Shown here piece after piece: positions 1 to 7,992 of a stretch of DNA of 64,000 nt (the stretch's first letter is position 1; every line of letters begins with the position of its first letter). This stretch comes from Thalassospira indica (GTDB lineage: Bacteria; Pseudomonadota; Alphaproteobacteria; Rhodospirillales; Thalassospiraceae). The stretch is taken from assembly GCF_003403095.1 (NCBI RefSeq), contig NZ_CP031555.1:2336001-2400000 (forward strand), written 5' to 3'. A program made the translations under genes and the position numbers. The notes below the pieces were generated by a model. That model searched no databases. It was given only the letters and a program-made list of their open reading frames with translations, and was not told the DNA's origin.

Positions 1-2
1 CG

Positions 3-713
3 TCAGTCGTCAAATACGATATTGATCCGGCGGTTCTGGCGGCCTTTCTTTTCGATTTTGGAAACCATGACTTTGCCGATCTCGCCGGTTTTGCGCACAT
101 GGGTGCCGCCACAGGGTTGGAAATCAATCCCTTCTATGGTGACAGTCCGGATGGAATGTCCGTCCATTGGCGGCTGTACCGACATGGTGCGCACCAGTTC
201 CGGGTTGGCTTTAAGCTCGGCGACGGAGATTTCCCCGTCATAGACATCGGCATCGCGTGCGATCAGTTCGTTAAGCTTCTCGCTGATTTCATCCTTGTCG
301 AGCGTGACCTCTGGCAGGTTGAAGTCCAGCCGCGCCTTATGGGCGGCGATGTTGCCGCCCGTGACATCGCCTTCGATGACGGCACACAAAAGATGCAGGC
401 AGGTGTGAAAGCGCATCAGCTTGTGGCGGTTGTCCCAATCAAGTTCGGCTGTGATCGTATCGCCGACCGCGGGCAGGGGATGATCATCAGCAATGATGTG
501 CAAGATACGCCCGGTTTCGCGATCCTTGACCGTGGTGACGACCGGAAGTGCCGTGCCATCGCCAAGCGTTAGTGTGCCGATATCGCCCGATTGGCCGCCA
601 GCGGTTGCGTAGAACACCGTTTGATCAAGTTCGATCCCACGATCCGAAATACTGGTGACGATGGCGTTGCAATTCTTTGCATAGGCGTCTTCGCGAAACA
701 TCAGGCGTGTCAT
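3..713 (-). CDS. alaX: Alanyl-tRNA editing protein (AlaX type)
   Basis: A 236-residue free-standing editing domain that should hydrolyse Ser (or Gly) mischarged onto tRNA-Ala in trans. The two zinc-binding motifs of the AlaRS/ThrRS second additional domain are intact: HTCLH at residues 103-107 and CGGTH at 201-205. The N-terminal part carries the beta-barrel segment with the Gly-Gly-Gln (TAGGQSGD) signature typical of AlaX-M and AlaX-L. There is no aminoacylation domain, so this is not a fragment of alaS. The gene is complete; its stop lies three bases from the window edge. It is divergent from the next gene with a 270-bp gap. Function from family knowledge; motifs seen directly. Confidence 0.93.
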   Translation of the reverse strand: MTRLMFREDAYAKNCNAIVTSISDRGIELDQTVFYATAGGQSGDIGTLTLGDGTALPVVTTVKDRETGRILHIIADDHPLPAVGDTITAELDWDNRHKLMRFHTCLHLLCAVIEGDVTGGNIAAHKARLDFNLPEVTLDKDEISEKLNELIARDADVYDGEISVAELKANPELVRTMSVQPPMDGHSIRTVTIEGIDFQPCGGTHVRKTGEIGKVMVSKIEKKGRQNRRINIVFDD

Positions 714-920
714 GTTTTCTGGTCTCCCGTTGGTGGCGGTTGATGGCGTTCTTGATTTTACCGCCCGGCGTTTGGTGCCGGGGCGTCCGTTCGTCGCACA
801 GGATTGGTGCGAAAGGATTGATTGCCGGGATTATGGTGCGGTGGCGGACCGGCAATTGTCGAGGCCAAAGTTACGGCAATCCTTTGGTTGGAATGTAAGT
901 TAGTATACATAAATGTAATA

Positions 921-951
921 TTGATGTTGTAAATTGTACGTAATGTATGGT
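921..951 (+). promoter_or_regulatory. Candidate promoter of the first winged-helix-like gene
   Basis: TTGATG at 921-926 is followed after 17 bases by a weak -10 region. The spacer and -10 include ACGTAATGTATG at 938-949, which matches 11 of 12 bases of ACGTTATGTATG at 1669-1680 in the promoter of the next gene. An inverted TACAT/ATGTA pair lies just upstream. The shared motif suggests one regulator acts on both genes (inference). Confidence 0.4.
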
Positions 952-984
952 ATCGCTGCGGTGTAATTCAGGAGTGATATAGCC

Positions 985-1644
985 GTGCCAGCCATTATCC
1001 ATGTCAAGCTTTCCGGTGAAGGGGACTTCGGGCCAGTCGACCTCGAATGCGCGATTCCGCCTGCGCGTTTGCCGGTGGTGATGGCTGCCTTGTTCGGGCA
1101 GGCACCGGCGGCACCGGGAATGGCTGTTGACGCGGTGCATGGTTCTGTACCTGGTGTTTCGGGTGGCGGTCGCCCGCGCGAGAACGGCGCGGTTGATGTC
1201 TTCGCCAATGAAGGTGCGGGGGGCAAGGTGAATGATCGCGCCGCGACCGCAGCCAGTGGCGTGCAGGGGACAGGCGAGGCATATTCTGCCAATGGAAATA
1301 CAGGCGATGCGGCATTTTCCGGAGCAGTAGATCCCGGCATGTTCATTACGGGGTTCGTTGGCAGTTTTGCCGATTTGGTCGGACGCCTGCAACCACGTGG
1401 CTTTGCCGAGATAATCTTGTTGGCGGCAATCTGGCTGCAATATCGCGATGGCAGGAGTTTTGTAACGCGCGGTGATGTGCGCCGCCTTTTGCGCCGCCAG
1501 AATCACCTGCGGATGCCGCGCAATTTTAGCCGGGATTTCCATGCGGCCGTGGCAAGAGACTACCTTGAAGAAGTTGAGGGCGAAGACGGTTACACCGTTG
1601 CAGCTGAAGGCTTCCGCTGGTTTCGTGACGAGTGTATGAAATAA
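985..1644 (+). CDS. Uncharacterised protein with C-terminal winged-helix-like domain
   Basis: A 219-residue protein I do not recognise. GTG start with a GGAG site 11 bases upstream. Residues 1-30 are basic-to-neutral with a beta-like pattern, about 35-120 are Ala/Gly-rich and probably unstructured, and residues 125-219 form a compact helical domain ending in a strand-turn-strand: VTRGDVRRLLRR, then MPRNFSRDF, then a YTVAAEGFRWF wing. The same spacing (VT, LL, MP, R, then Y-V-x-x-x-G-x-R-x-F) recurs in the next gene, so the two look like distant paralogues. No transmembrane segment or signal peptide. DNA binding is an inference from fold pattern only. Confidence 0.6.
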   Translation: MPAIIHVKLSGEGDFGPVDLECAIPPARLPVVMAALFGQAPAAPGMAVDAVHGSVPGVSGGGRPRENGAVDVFANEGAGGKVNDRAATAASGVQGTGEAYSANGNTGDAAFSGAVDPGMFITGFVGSFADLVGRLQPRGFAEIILLAAIWLQYRDGRSFVTRGDVRRLLRRQNHLRMPRNFSRDFHAAVARDYLEEVEGEDGYTVAAEGFRWFRDECMK

Positions 1645-1665
1645 TACAAAAAGTCGAAAAAGATA

Positions 1666-1693
1666 TTGACGTTATGTATGTTTGTTGTATCTT
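1666..1693 (+). promoter_or_regulatory. Candidate sigma70-type promoter
   Basis: TTGACG (1666-1671), 16-base spacer, TATCTT (1688-1693). It would start transcription near 1700, which fits translation from the ATG at 1731 rather than from the upstream in-frame ATG at 1632. It contains the 12-bp motif shared with the promoter at 938-949. Confidence 0.5.
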
Positions 1694-1730
1694 TTTTGCA
1701 GGGACAAACAAAAACGGGTGGGACCAAATC

Positions 1731-2258
1731 ATGAGCGCGTGGGAAGTCAGAAGCAGCTGCCGGGTATGGCGGGGCCGTTATGTCATTCGTGGTGATGTTG
1801 ATCGTATTGCCAACGACATTGTTGAACTTCAGCAAAACCGGTTCCCGGGGCTTGATGCGGAAAAGGTTTCGCTTCGGGTTGTGACCATGGCGGTGATGTC
1901 GGTTCTGGCCGAGGAATGCTGCGAAGACGGGGTGACCGCGGCCGAACTTTCCTTCCTTTTGACCACTTGCCTCGGGATGCCGATTTCTCCGACCCGGATT
2001 GAACGGGAAATGGAAGGTCTTTCTGGTCTTGTCTGGACCGGACAGTGGGGTGGTGAAACCCTGTATGTCATGGAAAAACGTGGTTTGCGCTTCTTTGAAA
2101 GTGCACGTGCCAGGGCGCTTTGCGAAGATGGAAATGTAAACGCCAAGGACCGCGAAGGTGTTGCCGCCAGCGAAGCACAGGACGCGGTGAATGCCATGAT
2201 TGATCCCGCCATCATCAGCGAACCGGCAGTGCATGCCCGCTATCGGGTTGTCAGCTAG
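1731..2258 (+). CDS. Uncharacterised winged-helix-like protein, paralogue of the preceding gene
   Basis: 175 residues from the ATG at 1731. An in-frame ATG exists at 1632, but that start would overlap the previous gene and place the promoter inside the coding region. The central domain (about residues 50-140) reads VTAAELSFLL, MPISPTRIEREM, then a wing ending YVMEKRGLRFFESAR, aligning with the C-terminal domain of the upstream gene. The last 40 residues are acidic and probably flexible. No catalytic motif, no membrane segment. A transcription factor or an anti-regulator are both possible; I do not recognise a named family. Confidence 0.6.
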   Translation: MSAWEVRSSCRVWRGRYVIRGDVDRIANDIVELQQNRFPGLDAEKVSLRVVTMAVMSVLAEECCEDGVTAAELSFLLTTCLGMPISPTRIEREMEGLSGLVWTGQWGGETLYVMEKRGLRFFESARARALCEDGNVNAKDREGVAASEAQDAVNAMIDPAIISEPAVHARYRVVS

Positions 2259-2356
2259 GATCTTCGCTTACAGGCCAAACCATCAATGTTTCATTGCACC
2301 CGCCCGTTTTGCTGGCGGATGTTTTTCTTTGGCGTGGAGGGTGGCCAACAAGCGGC

Positions 2357-2385
2357 TTGACCAAACGAAAAAAGCGCCATATGCA
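2357..2385 (+). promoter_or_regulatory. Candidate promoter for a structured leader or small RNA
   Basis: TTGACC (2357-2362), 17-base spacer, TATGCA (2380-2385). Expected start near 2392, about 170 bases ahead of the S4-like gene and ahead of the hairpin and terminator described next. Confidence 0.4.
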
Positions 2386-2392
2386 TAAAAGC

Positions 2393-2515
2393 ATGGAAAA
2401 CATTATTACACATCAGAACGCCTATTTTACGTCGTGCACATAGCGCGGCGCCTGTTGATGTGTTTGTAAATTAAACCAAGACCGGCTGCCCCAGGGCGGC
2501 CTTTGTTTTTTCCAT
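2393..2515 (+). ncRNA. Putative structured leader or small RNA ending in an intrinsic terminator
   Basis: Downstream of the promoter is a long-range stem, CACATCA (2409-2415) pairing with TGATGTG (2456-2462), with inner CGCC/GGCG complementarity. It is followed by a GC hairpin at 2484-2501 and a TTTGTTTTTT tract. The terminator sits 45 bases before the S4-like gene. It is therefore either an attenuator for that gene or the end of a roughly 120-nt small RNA. A 16-codon ORF opening at 2393 could be a leader peptide. I do not recognise a known RNA family. Confidence 0.4.
2484..2511 (+). terminator. Intrinsic terminator upstream of the S4-like gene
   Basis: Stem of about 7 pairs (GGCTGCC with GGCGGCC, one G-U) and a 4-base loop, followed by TTTGTTTTTT. 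Confidence 0.6.
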
Positions 2516-2560
2516 AAACCGGTTTGCCCGAGGTGGCCCCACCAACAAGGAAACCGAAAA

Positions 2561-2839
2561 ATGACCCATATCTCTCTTGCTGATCGCATGCCGACACTTG
2601 ATTTCACGCCCAATGCCCTGAAAGACGGGATCGGGGTGGTGCCGCTTATTCTGATGGCGGGTTTTGCCGAGACCAGTACGGCGGCAAGTGAACTGGTTGC
2701 ACGCGGTGCTGTCACCATCGAAGGCAAACAGATCATTGATCCTGACCATCATATCCTGAGCTACGCCTTTGATGATGGCGAAGTGCTGCGCCTTACGGTT
2801 GGGGGCAAAAGCACGATGCTGATCCGGCGCGCGGACTGA
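2561..2839 (+). CDS. Orphan S4-like RNA-binding domain protein (TyrRS C-terminal type)
   Basis: 92 residues with AAGGA about 8 bases before the ATG. The order is a helix with PLILMAGF, then S-x-A-A-S-E-L-V, then the turn RGAVTIEGKQIIDPDH, then a strand near LRLTVGGKSTMLI. This resembles the S4 module at the C-terminus of bacterial tyrosyl-tRNA synthetases, where (G-x-V-x-I-x-G) and a closing G-K-(K)-x-x-x-x-I are typical. No synthetase body (HIGH/KMSKS) lies upstream in any frame that I can see. It may be a free-standing tRNA- or rRNA-binding protein, or a retained relic. Family assignment is by pattern only. Confidence 0.6.
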   Translation: MTHISLADRMPTLDFTPNALKDGIGVVPLILMAGFAETSTAASELVARGAVTIEGKQIIDPDHHILSYAFDDGEVLRLTVGGKSTMLIRRAD

Positions 2840-2887
2840 ACCGGATGGGGTATCTGTTGCGGGATATGGGCAATGTTGCTGGTGATC

Positions 2888-4051
2888 TCAGAACAGCGAC
2901 ATTTGCCCGTTCGCGCTGGGACGTTTGAAGCCGCTGCAATCAAGGTTGAGCGACCGGTTGGTCAGGCCATGCTTTTTGCGGGCAGCGTCAAAGCGTTTGG
3001 CGATCAGATCGGCAATTGGGCCGGTGCCGCGCATGCGGGTGCCAAATTCCGATTGATAGGTTTGACCATCGCGCATCTGGCGGATCAGCGACATCACCTT
3101 TGCCTTGCGATCAGGGTAATGGGCCTCCAGCCATTCTTCGAACAGATCGGCGATTTCAAGCGGCAGCCGCAAGACGATGTGACCAATCGATTGCGCACCG
3201 GCGTCCTTGCAAGCCGCAACGATCTTTTCGATCTCCGTATCATTCAGGCCCTGAATAACCGGCGCGCACAGGACGGTGACGGGAATGCCGGCATCTGAAA
3301 GTTTTCGGATGGCCTCAAGCCTGCGGTGCGGGGCAGAGGCACGGGGTTCCAGAAGGTTTGACAGCCGGTGATCAAGGCTTGTGACGGATACTGCCACCGA
3401 AGCCCGGTTTCGGGCAGCCATCGGGGCGATCAGGTCGATGTCGCGGGTGACCAATGCACTTTTGGTGATCAGTGAAAAGGGATGTTGGCAATCGGCCAGA
3501 ACTTCAATGATCGACCGTGTCAGTTTCTTGTCACGGTCGACCGGCTGATAGGGATCCGTGCTTGTGCCAATAACAATCGGGGCGGGTTGATAGGCCTTGG
3601 ATGACAGTTGCTTGCGCAAAAGCTGGGCTGCCTCTGGCTTCCAGAAAAGACGCGTTTCGAAATCAAGACCGGGGGACAAGCCCAGATAGGCGTGGGTCGG
3701 ACGGGCAAAGCAATACACACAGCCATGCTCACAGCCACGATAGGGGTTGATCGAGCGATCAAACGGGACATCGGGGCTTTGATTGCGGGTAATGACAGAA
3801 CGTGCGCCATCAATGCCAAGGGTGGTTTTGATCCGTGGTGGTTCCTGTTCTTCAAGCAGATGTGACGTCCAGCCATCATCAACTGCCTGATGGATATATC
3901 TTTCAAACCGGCCATTAATATTTGAAACAGCCCCGCGTCCCTTTTGCGCGCGGGCAGGCAAGACGTTTTGGTCATGATCCGGGCGCGTCCAGTCATCACC
4001 AAAAGGCGTGTTTTCCGTATTTTGGTCCATGAATGCGGTTTGGTTTTGCAT
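2888..4051 (-). CDS. PA0069-like radical SAM protein
   Basis: A 387-residue radical SAM enzyme of unknown substrate. The cluster-binding motif is NPYRGCEHGCVYC (cysteines 107, 111 and 114 counted from the chosen Met), followed by the aromatic ARPTH and YLGLSPG segment typical of the PA0069/SplB-related group. ENDs with a short basic tail and a FKRPSANGQMSLF terminus. A longer frame opens at 4108, but its first 19 residues are hydrophobic and Cys-rich and do not resemble the family. The Met at 4030 is another possibility. No clear ribosome binding site distinguishes them. Fe4S4/SAM chemistry is family knowledge; function is unknown. Confidence 0.85.
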   Translation of the reverse strand: MQNQTAFMDQNTENTPFGDDWTRPDHDQNVLPARAQKGRGAVSNINGRFERYIHQAVDDGWTSHLLEEQEPPRIKTTLGIDGARSVITRNQSPDVPFDRSINPYRGCEHGCVYCFARPTHAYLGLSPGLDFETRLFWKPEAAQLLRKQLSSKAYQPAPIVIGTSTDPYQPVDRDKKLTRSIIEVLADCQHPFSLITKSALVTRDIDLIAPMAARNRASVAVSVTSLDHRLSNLLEPRASAPHRRLEAIRKLSDAGIPVTVLCAPVIQGLNDTEIEKIVAACKDAGAQSIGHIVLRLPLEIADLFEEWLEAHYPDRKAKVMSLIRQMRDGQTYQSEFGTRMRGTGPIADLIAKRFDAARKKHGLTNRSLNLDCSGFKRPSANGQMSLF

Positions 4052-4221
4052 GCAAACAACGTATAGAACAAAACAGGAACATTCAAGCGGAATCAGATAA
4101 AGCGCCAAGCCCGAGATCTGCCGTGTTCCGGATTGCTGCGATACAATTGTTTGCTTGTCGGAAAATCAGATCGACTTATAGTCCGAGAAGGTTTTGCGGC
4201 GGATCAGAAAGGGAATGCCCC

Positions 4222-4854
4222 ATGGATTGGTCACAGGTTTTGAGTTTTGCATTGGTTGCGTCTCTGCTTGTCATGTCGCCGGGACCCAATGGTGTGCTGG
4301 TCGCAAAGACCGTCCCGACATCCGGGCGCGCGGCGGGGATGGCCAATGTTGCCGGGTTCGTCAGTGCCTTTTACCTGCACGGGACTTTGTCGATCCTTGG
4401 TATTTCGGTGATTCTGGTGCAATCCGCACAGGCCTTCATGATCGTGAAGTTCCTTGGCGCGGCCTACCTCTGCTGGGTCGGTTTTAAGGCATTGCGTGAT
4501 GCCTGGCGCGGGGTGAAAACGGTTGCCGAAGTATCACCGGCGAAGCGCAAGCGCACCCTGATCAAGGCTTATGGCGAGGGGTTTTTGACCAATGCGCTGA
4601 ACCCGAAAGTCTCGATATTCTATCTGGCGGCGTTCCCGCAATTCATCCCGGTGGGAGAGGGGGCGGTGACCTCGGCCTTCATGCTGGTGTGCCTGCATGC
4701 GGCAATCAACGCCATCTGGTTTGCAGCCATGATCATGTTGCTGGCACGCCTGACGCGCTTTGCCGGGAGTGGTCGTTTCCAGCGCGCGCTTAAGGCAACC
4801 ACCGGGGCAGTATTCATTGCCTTTGGCGTCAAGCTGGCTGCCCTGCGCCCATAA
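4222..4854 (+). CDS. LysE/RhtB-family amino-acid or metabolite exporter
   Basis: 210 residues, about six membrane segments. The N-terminal MSPGPNGVLV stretch after the first helix is the LysE/RhtB signature, and GFLTNALNPKVSIFY in the middle matches the conserved NPK motif. Start chosen at the ATG at 4222, preceded by AGAAAGGGA; the frame is open back to 4033 but that part is not membrane-like. Family members export amino acids such as threonine or homoserine; the substrate cannot be told here. It stands alone, convergent with the lactate permease genes across a shared hairpin. Confidence 0.88.
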   Translation: MDWSQVLSFALVASLLVMSPGPNGVLVAKTVPTSGRAAGMANVAGFVSAFYLHGTLSILGISVILVQSAQAFMIVKFLGAAYLCWVGFKALRDAWRGVKTVAEVSPAKRKRTLIKAYGEGFLTNALNPKVSIFYLAAFPQFIPVGEGAVTSAFMLVCLHAAINAIWFAAMIMLLARLTRFAGSGRFQRALKATTGAVFIAFGVKLAALRP

Positions 4855-4876
4855 GGTTGGCCCAAGATATTCTGAT

Positions 4877-4910
4877 AAGCCTGTCGGTCAGATTGATCGG
4901 CGGGCTTTTT
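4877..4910. terminator. Bidirectional intrinsic terminator
   Basis: AAGCCTGTCGGTCA pairs with TGATCGGCGGGCTT (several G-U pairs) around a GAT loop and is followed by a T run on the plus strand. It lies between the convergent LysE gene and the small membrane protein gene. Confidence 0.65.
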
Positions 4911-5067
4911 ATTTGCGCACGACAATCAGGGCCATGACAGCACAAAACAGGGCAAACAAGATGTCGCTTGCAGCGACGTTGTCTGTCACCAGTGCCTCAA
5001 ACGCCGCAATCGGCAGGATGATTGAGGTCAGGACCAGAAAGACCGGGTTAAACAGTTTGTTTTTCAT
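4909..5067 (-). CDS. 52-residue membrane protein coupled to lactate permease
   Basis: A small gene starting one base after the permease stop codon (TAA-C-ATG arrangement), so the two are almost certainly co-transcribed and translationally coupled. The product begins MKNKLFNPVFLVLTS and contains two hydrophobic stretches, roughly residues 6-25 and 33-50, separated by a short acidic loop (EALVTDNVAAS). It ends with VVRK. It is too small to be an enzyme; a stabilising or regulatory subunit of the permease is the natural guess (inference). I do not recognise a named family. Confidence 0.7.
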   Translation of the reverse strand: MKNKLFNPVFLVLTSIILPIAAFEALVTDNVAASDILFALFCAVMALIVVRK

Positions 5068-5068
5068 G

Positions 5069-6643
5069 TTACGCGCCCCCGTTCATCGTCGTGATCAGAA
5101 GGATACCCAGCGCCATGAAGCCGCACAGTGCGGTCAGGATGACACCGGTTTTAAGAACGACTGACAGCACTGGTCCTTCCTTGCCCGACAGACCCACTGT
5201 TGAACAGCCAACCAGAATTTTTGACGGCGCCAGCATGCTGCCAAGTGATGCGCCCGTTGCTTGGGCGGCCAGAACAAGGGCGGTTGAAAGGCCGGAAAGT
5301 TCGGCAGTGTGGCGCTGGAACATGCCAAAGACAACGTTGGAATTATTCGTGCTGCCGGTCATGAAGGCACCAAGCGCACCAATTGCCGGTGCAATCACCG
5401 GATAGGCAACGGCAAAGGCCCCGGAAAAGACCGCAGCCCCGCCTTCGGCCAGGGCGTAGGTCATGCCCGCATGGTCCATGATGATGGCAAGGCCGATCAC
5501 CGGCACCATGCCGATACTGGTCGGAAGACCGCTTTTAAGCGTGCGTTGCCAGATGCGTTTGCCAATCCCGTCATCGTAGTGACCGCGCAGCTTAAAGAAG
5601 GTAAAGCTGATGGCGGCGGTATAAAGCAAAAGCGCGCCGGGATGACCAAAGATCGCAATGGCCTTGGCACTTTCGGCTTCGATCACCCAGCCGCTCGCGG
5701 TGGCCGTTTCCGGGAAATCAAGCGTGAAGCGGATCTTGCCCAGCAGCATTTCGACCGCCGGTACGAAGGTCGCCATGGTGACCAGCACAATAAAGACCAG
5801 ATAGGGGGTCAGGGCCTCGATCAAGGGCATGTGTTGATGATCATCAACGACCTGTTCGGCAACATCATCAGGATGCGGTTTCCAGAACCGGGTGACGATG
5901 ATCGAGGTAACAAGCCCGGCAATCCCGGCAGTCAGACCGCCGAGTGTCCAGACACCGTAATTGGCCATGATATATTGCGCCACACCCATCACGCCGGAAA
6001 TCAGGACCAGCGGCACGATGCGACGACGAATGGTGCGGAAACCGCCATCCAGCCACAAAACAGCAGCCCCGCACATAAAGCCCGACAGGCCCAAAAGGAT
6101 TGCCGAATAATGGGTCAGTTCGGTGCCGGGAATACCGGTGACACCAATCAATGCCTCGAACGAGGTTGCCATATTACCAAACAGGACTGACCAGCTATGC
6201 CCGATCATCGGGGCGGCAACAGCCAGCACCGGCGAGAAACCCATGCCGAGCAAAAGCGGCGCAACGACGGCAATCGGTACGCCGAAGCCTGCAACACCCT
6301 GCAGGAAGCTTGCGAACACATAGCCCAATATCAAAAGCTGTAGCGGTCGATCATCGGTCAGTGACCGAATGGCACGCCCGATGGTTTTGATCGCGCCGGC
6401 TTCTTCGGCCGCGAAATACAGGATCAGCGCCGCCCAGACGATATAAAGGATGTAAAGGGCCAGCATCACGCCCTTGGCCTGGGCGATGATCAGCATGTCG
6501 GTCGGCGCACCAAAAAAGAACACTGCCAAAATGACGGTGACAAACCATGCAGCGGCACCGGCACGCGCAGCGCCCCAGTTTGCCTTGATCATCAGAAAAA
6601 GAATGGTCGCGATTGGCAGGGATGCCAGAAGGAAGTTGGTCAT
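5069..6643 (-). CDS. lldP: L-lactate permease (LctP/LldP family)
   Basis: 524 residues, near the usual length, with 12-14 hydrophobic segments spread over the whole protein. Conserved LctP features include GVAGFGVPIAVVAPLLLGMGF near residue 120 and the C-terminal FMTGSTNNSNVVFGMFQ and SKILVGCSTVGLSG blocks. It should import L-lactate (and perhaps glycolate or D-lactate) with protons across the inner membrane. A lactate dehydrogenase gene is not adjacent; instead a 52-residue membrane protein follows directly. The preceding gap (6644-6768) holds no gene that I can support. Confidence 0.92.
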   Translation of the reverse strand: MTNFLLASLPIATILFLMIKANWGAARAGAAAWFVTVILAVFFFGAPTDMLIIAQAKGVMLALYILYIVWAALILYFAAEEAGAIKTIGRAIRSLTDDRPLQLLILGYVFASFLQGVAGFGVPIAVVAPLLLGMGFSPVLAVAAPMIGHSWSVLFGNMATSFEALIGVTGIPGTELTHYSAILLGLSGFMCGAAVLWLDGGFRTIRRRIVPLVLISGVMGVAQYIMANYGVWTLGGLTAGIAGLVTSIIVTRFWKPHPDDVAEQVVDDHQHMPLIEALTPYLVFIVLVTMATFVPAVEMLLGKIRFTLDFPETATASGWVIEAESAKAIAIFGHPGALLLYTAAISFTFFKLRGHYDDGIGKRIWQRTLKSGLPTSIGMVPVIGLAIIMDHAGMTYALAEGGAAVFSGAFAVAYPVIAPAIGALGAFMTGSTNNSNVVFGMFQRHTAELSGLSTALVLAAQATGASLGSMLAPSKILVGCSTVGLSGKEGPVLSVVLKTGVILTALCGFMALGILLITTMNGGA

Positions 6644-6768
6644 GCAGGGCGCACCATAACCGTTTGAACCATGGGACTATCGTCAGGAAATTCAACGAGA
6701 TGGGATATTGTATGACCAATGATGCAAGCGCAAGCAGCGTGTTTGGTATTTCGTATGATGAAATGAAA

Positions 6769-6795
6769 ATGCCGGACTCTTATCAAGCCCGGCAT
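6769..6795 (-). terminator. Intrinsic terminator of the luciferase-like gene
   Basis: ATGCCGG/CCGGCAT stem; on the minus strand it is followed by TTTTCATTTC. It sits 27 bases after the stop of the monooxygenase gene. Confidence 0.5.
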
Positions 6796-6821
6796 TGATG
6801 AAAATCGAATGGTTGATGGCT

Positions 6822-7841
6822 TCAGGCGCAGTCTTTGTCCTCTGCCTTGTCGTTCATTTCGCCAAACAGGTCGGCGGCGATTTCAAAGGATTTCAGGCGT
6901 GCAGTCTGATCATAGATATTAGCCGTCACCATGATTTCGTCGGCCTTGGTCATATAGGCAAATTCGCGCAGTTTCCTGCGCACCGTTTCGCGGCCACCGA
7001 TGGCGGCATAGCGCATGGCATGATCAACACCGGCCTTTTCAACGCGGTTCCAGATTTCGCTCATATCCTTGACCGGTTTGGGCAGTTGGCCCGGCGTGCC
7101 GCGCCGCAAATTAAGGAACTGCTGCTGCATCGAGGTTGCGAGATATTCGCCTTCCTCGTCGGTATCAGCGGCAAAGAAACCCATCGCAGCAACCGCATAG
7201 GGTTTATCAAGGGCTTCGCTAGGCTCAAACCGGTTGCGATAAAGGGTTAGCGCATCCATCAGCATGTCCGGCGCAAAGTGCGAAGCAAAGGCAAAGGGCA
7301 GGCCAAGGCGCGCGGCAAGATCGGCTGAAAACAGGCTGCTGCCCAAAAGCCACATCGGGACCTGCGAGCCATAGCCCGGCACGGCCCGGATCGGTGGATT
7401 GCCTTCAAGCGGGGCAAGGAATGCCTGTACCTGCAAGACATCCTGAATAAAGCGTTCCTCGGATCCATGCATGTCACGACGAAGGGCGGCTGCGGTGCGC
7501 TGATCCGTGCCTGGCGCGCGGCCAATGCCGAGATCAATACGGCCGGGATGAAGCGCATCAAGGGTACCGAACTGTTCGGCAATCACCAGCGGCGCATGGT
7601 TGGGCAGCATGACGCCACCTGACCCAACGCGGATGGTCTTGGTACCAGCCGCGACATGGGCCATGACAACGGACGTCGCGGCACTGGCAATGCCGGGCAT
7701 GTTGTGGTGTTCGGCCAGCCAGTAACGATGATAGCCAAGCTTTTCGGCATGTTGGGCGAGGGCAAGTGTATTGCGCAACGCGTCAGTGGGATGTTCGCCC
7801 GCATTTACCGGGCAAAGATCAAGAAGGGAATATCTTAGCAT
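6822..7841 (-). CDS. LLM-class flavin-dependent oxidoreductase
   Basis: 339 residues with the luciferase-like monooxygenase TIM-barrel pattern: N-terminal [23 protein letters not shown] near residue 45, [14 protein letters not shown], and [17 protein letters not shown]. These match the YhbW/MsnO8-like subgroup. Members use reduced FMN (or F420 in other phyla) to oxidise diverse small molecules; the substrate is unknown here. The gene is isolated, with no flavin reductase beside it. Confidence 0.88.
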   Translation of the reverse strand: MLRYSLLDLCPVNAGEHPTDALRNTLALAQHAEKLGYHRYWLAEHHNMPGIASAATSVVMAHVAAGTKTIRVGSGGVMLPNHAPLVIAEQFGTLDALHPGRIDLGIGRAPGTDQRTAAALRRDMHGSEERFIQDVLQVQAFLAPLEGNPPIRAVPGYGSQVPMWLLGSSLFSADLAARLGLPFAFASHFAPDMLMDALTLYRNRFEPSEALDKPYAVAAMGFFAADTDEEGEYLATSMQQQFLNLRRGTPGQLPKPVKDMSEIWNRVEKAGVDHAMRYAAIGGRETVRRKLREFAYMTKADEIMVTANIYDQTARLKSFEIAADLFGEMNDKAEDKDCA

Positions 7842-7992
7842 AGCCAGACTTTCGGTTTGGCGCGGACATCGCAGAAATAGATTTCAGCGGCGCGCCTGAT
7901 TTCACAGTTGGCATTAATCTAGCGTGAATGAACCATCTTGCCAGTCCCTAACTGGAATGTTCATATACAGGCACAATCAAGGGACGTTGAAA

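Noticed and set aside
2200..2388. 62-residue frame after the second winged-helix gene
   Set aside because: Overlaps the real gene, no RBS, unrelated composition; the region instead carries a promoter-like sequence.
2393..2515. SRP RNA or 6S RNA identity for the structured leader
   Set aside because: Neither the SRP apical-loop signature nor a 6S-like long bulged duplex is present.
5309..6190. 293-residue plus-strand frame opposite the lactate permease
   Set aside because: His/Gln/Arg-rich composition typical of the reverse of a membrane protein gene.
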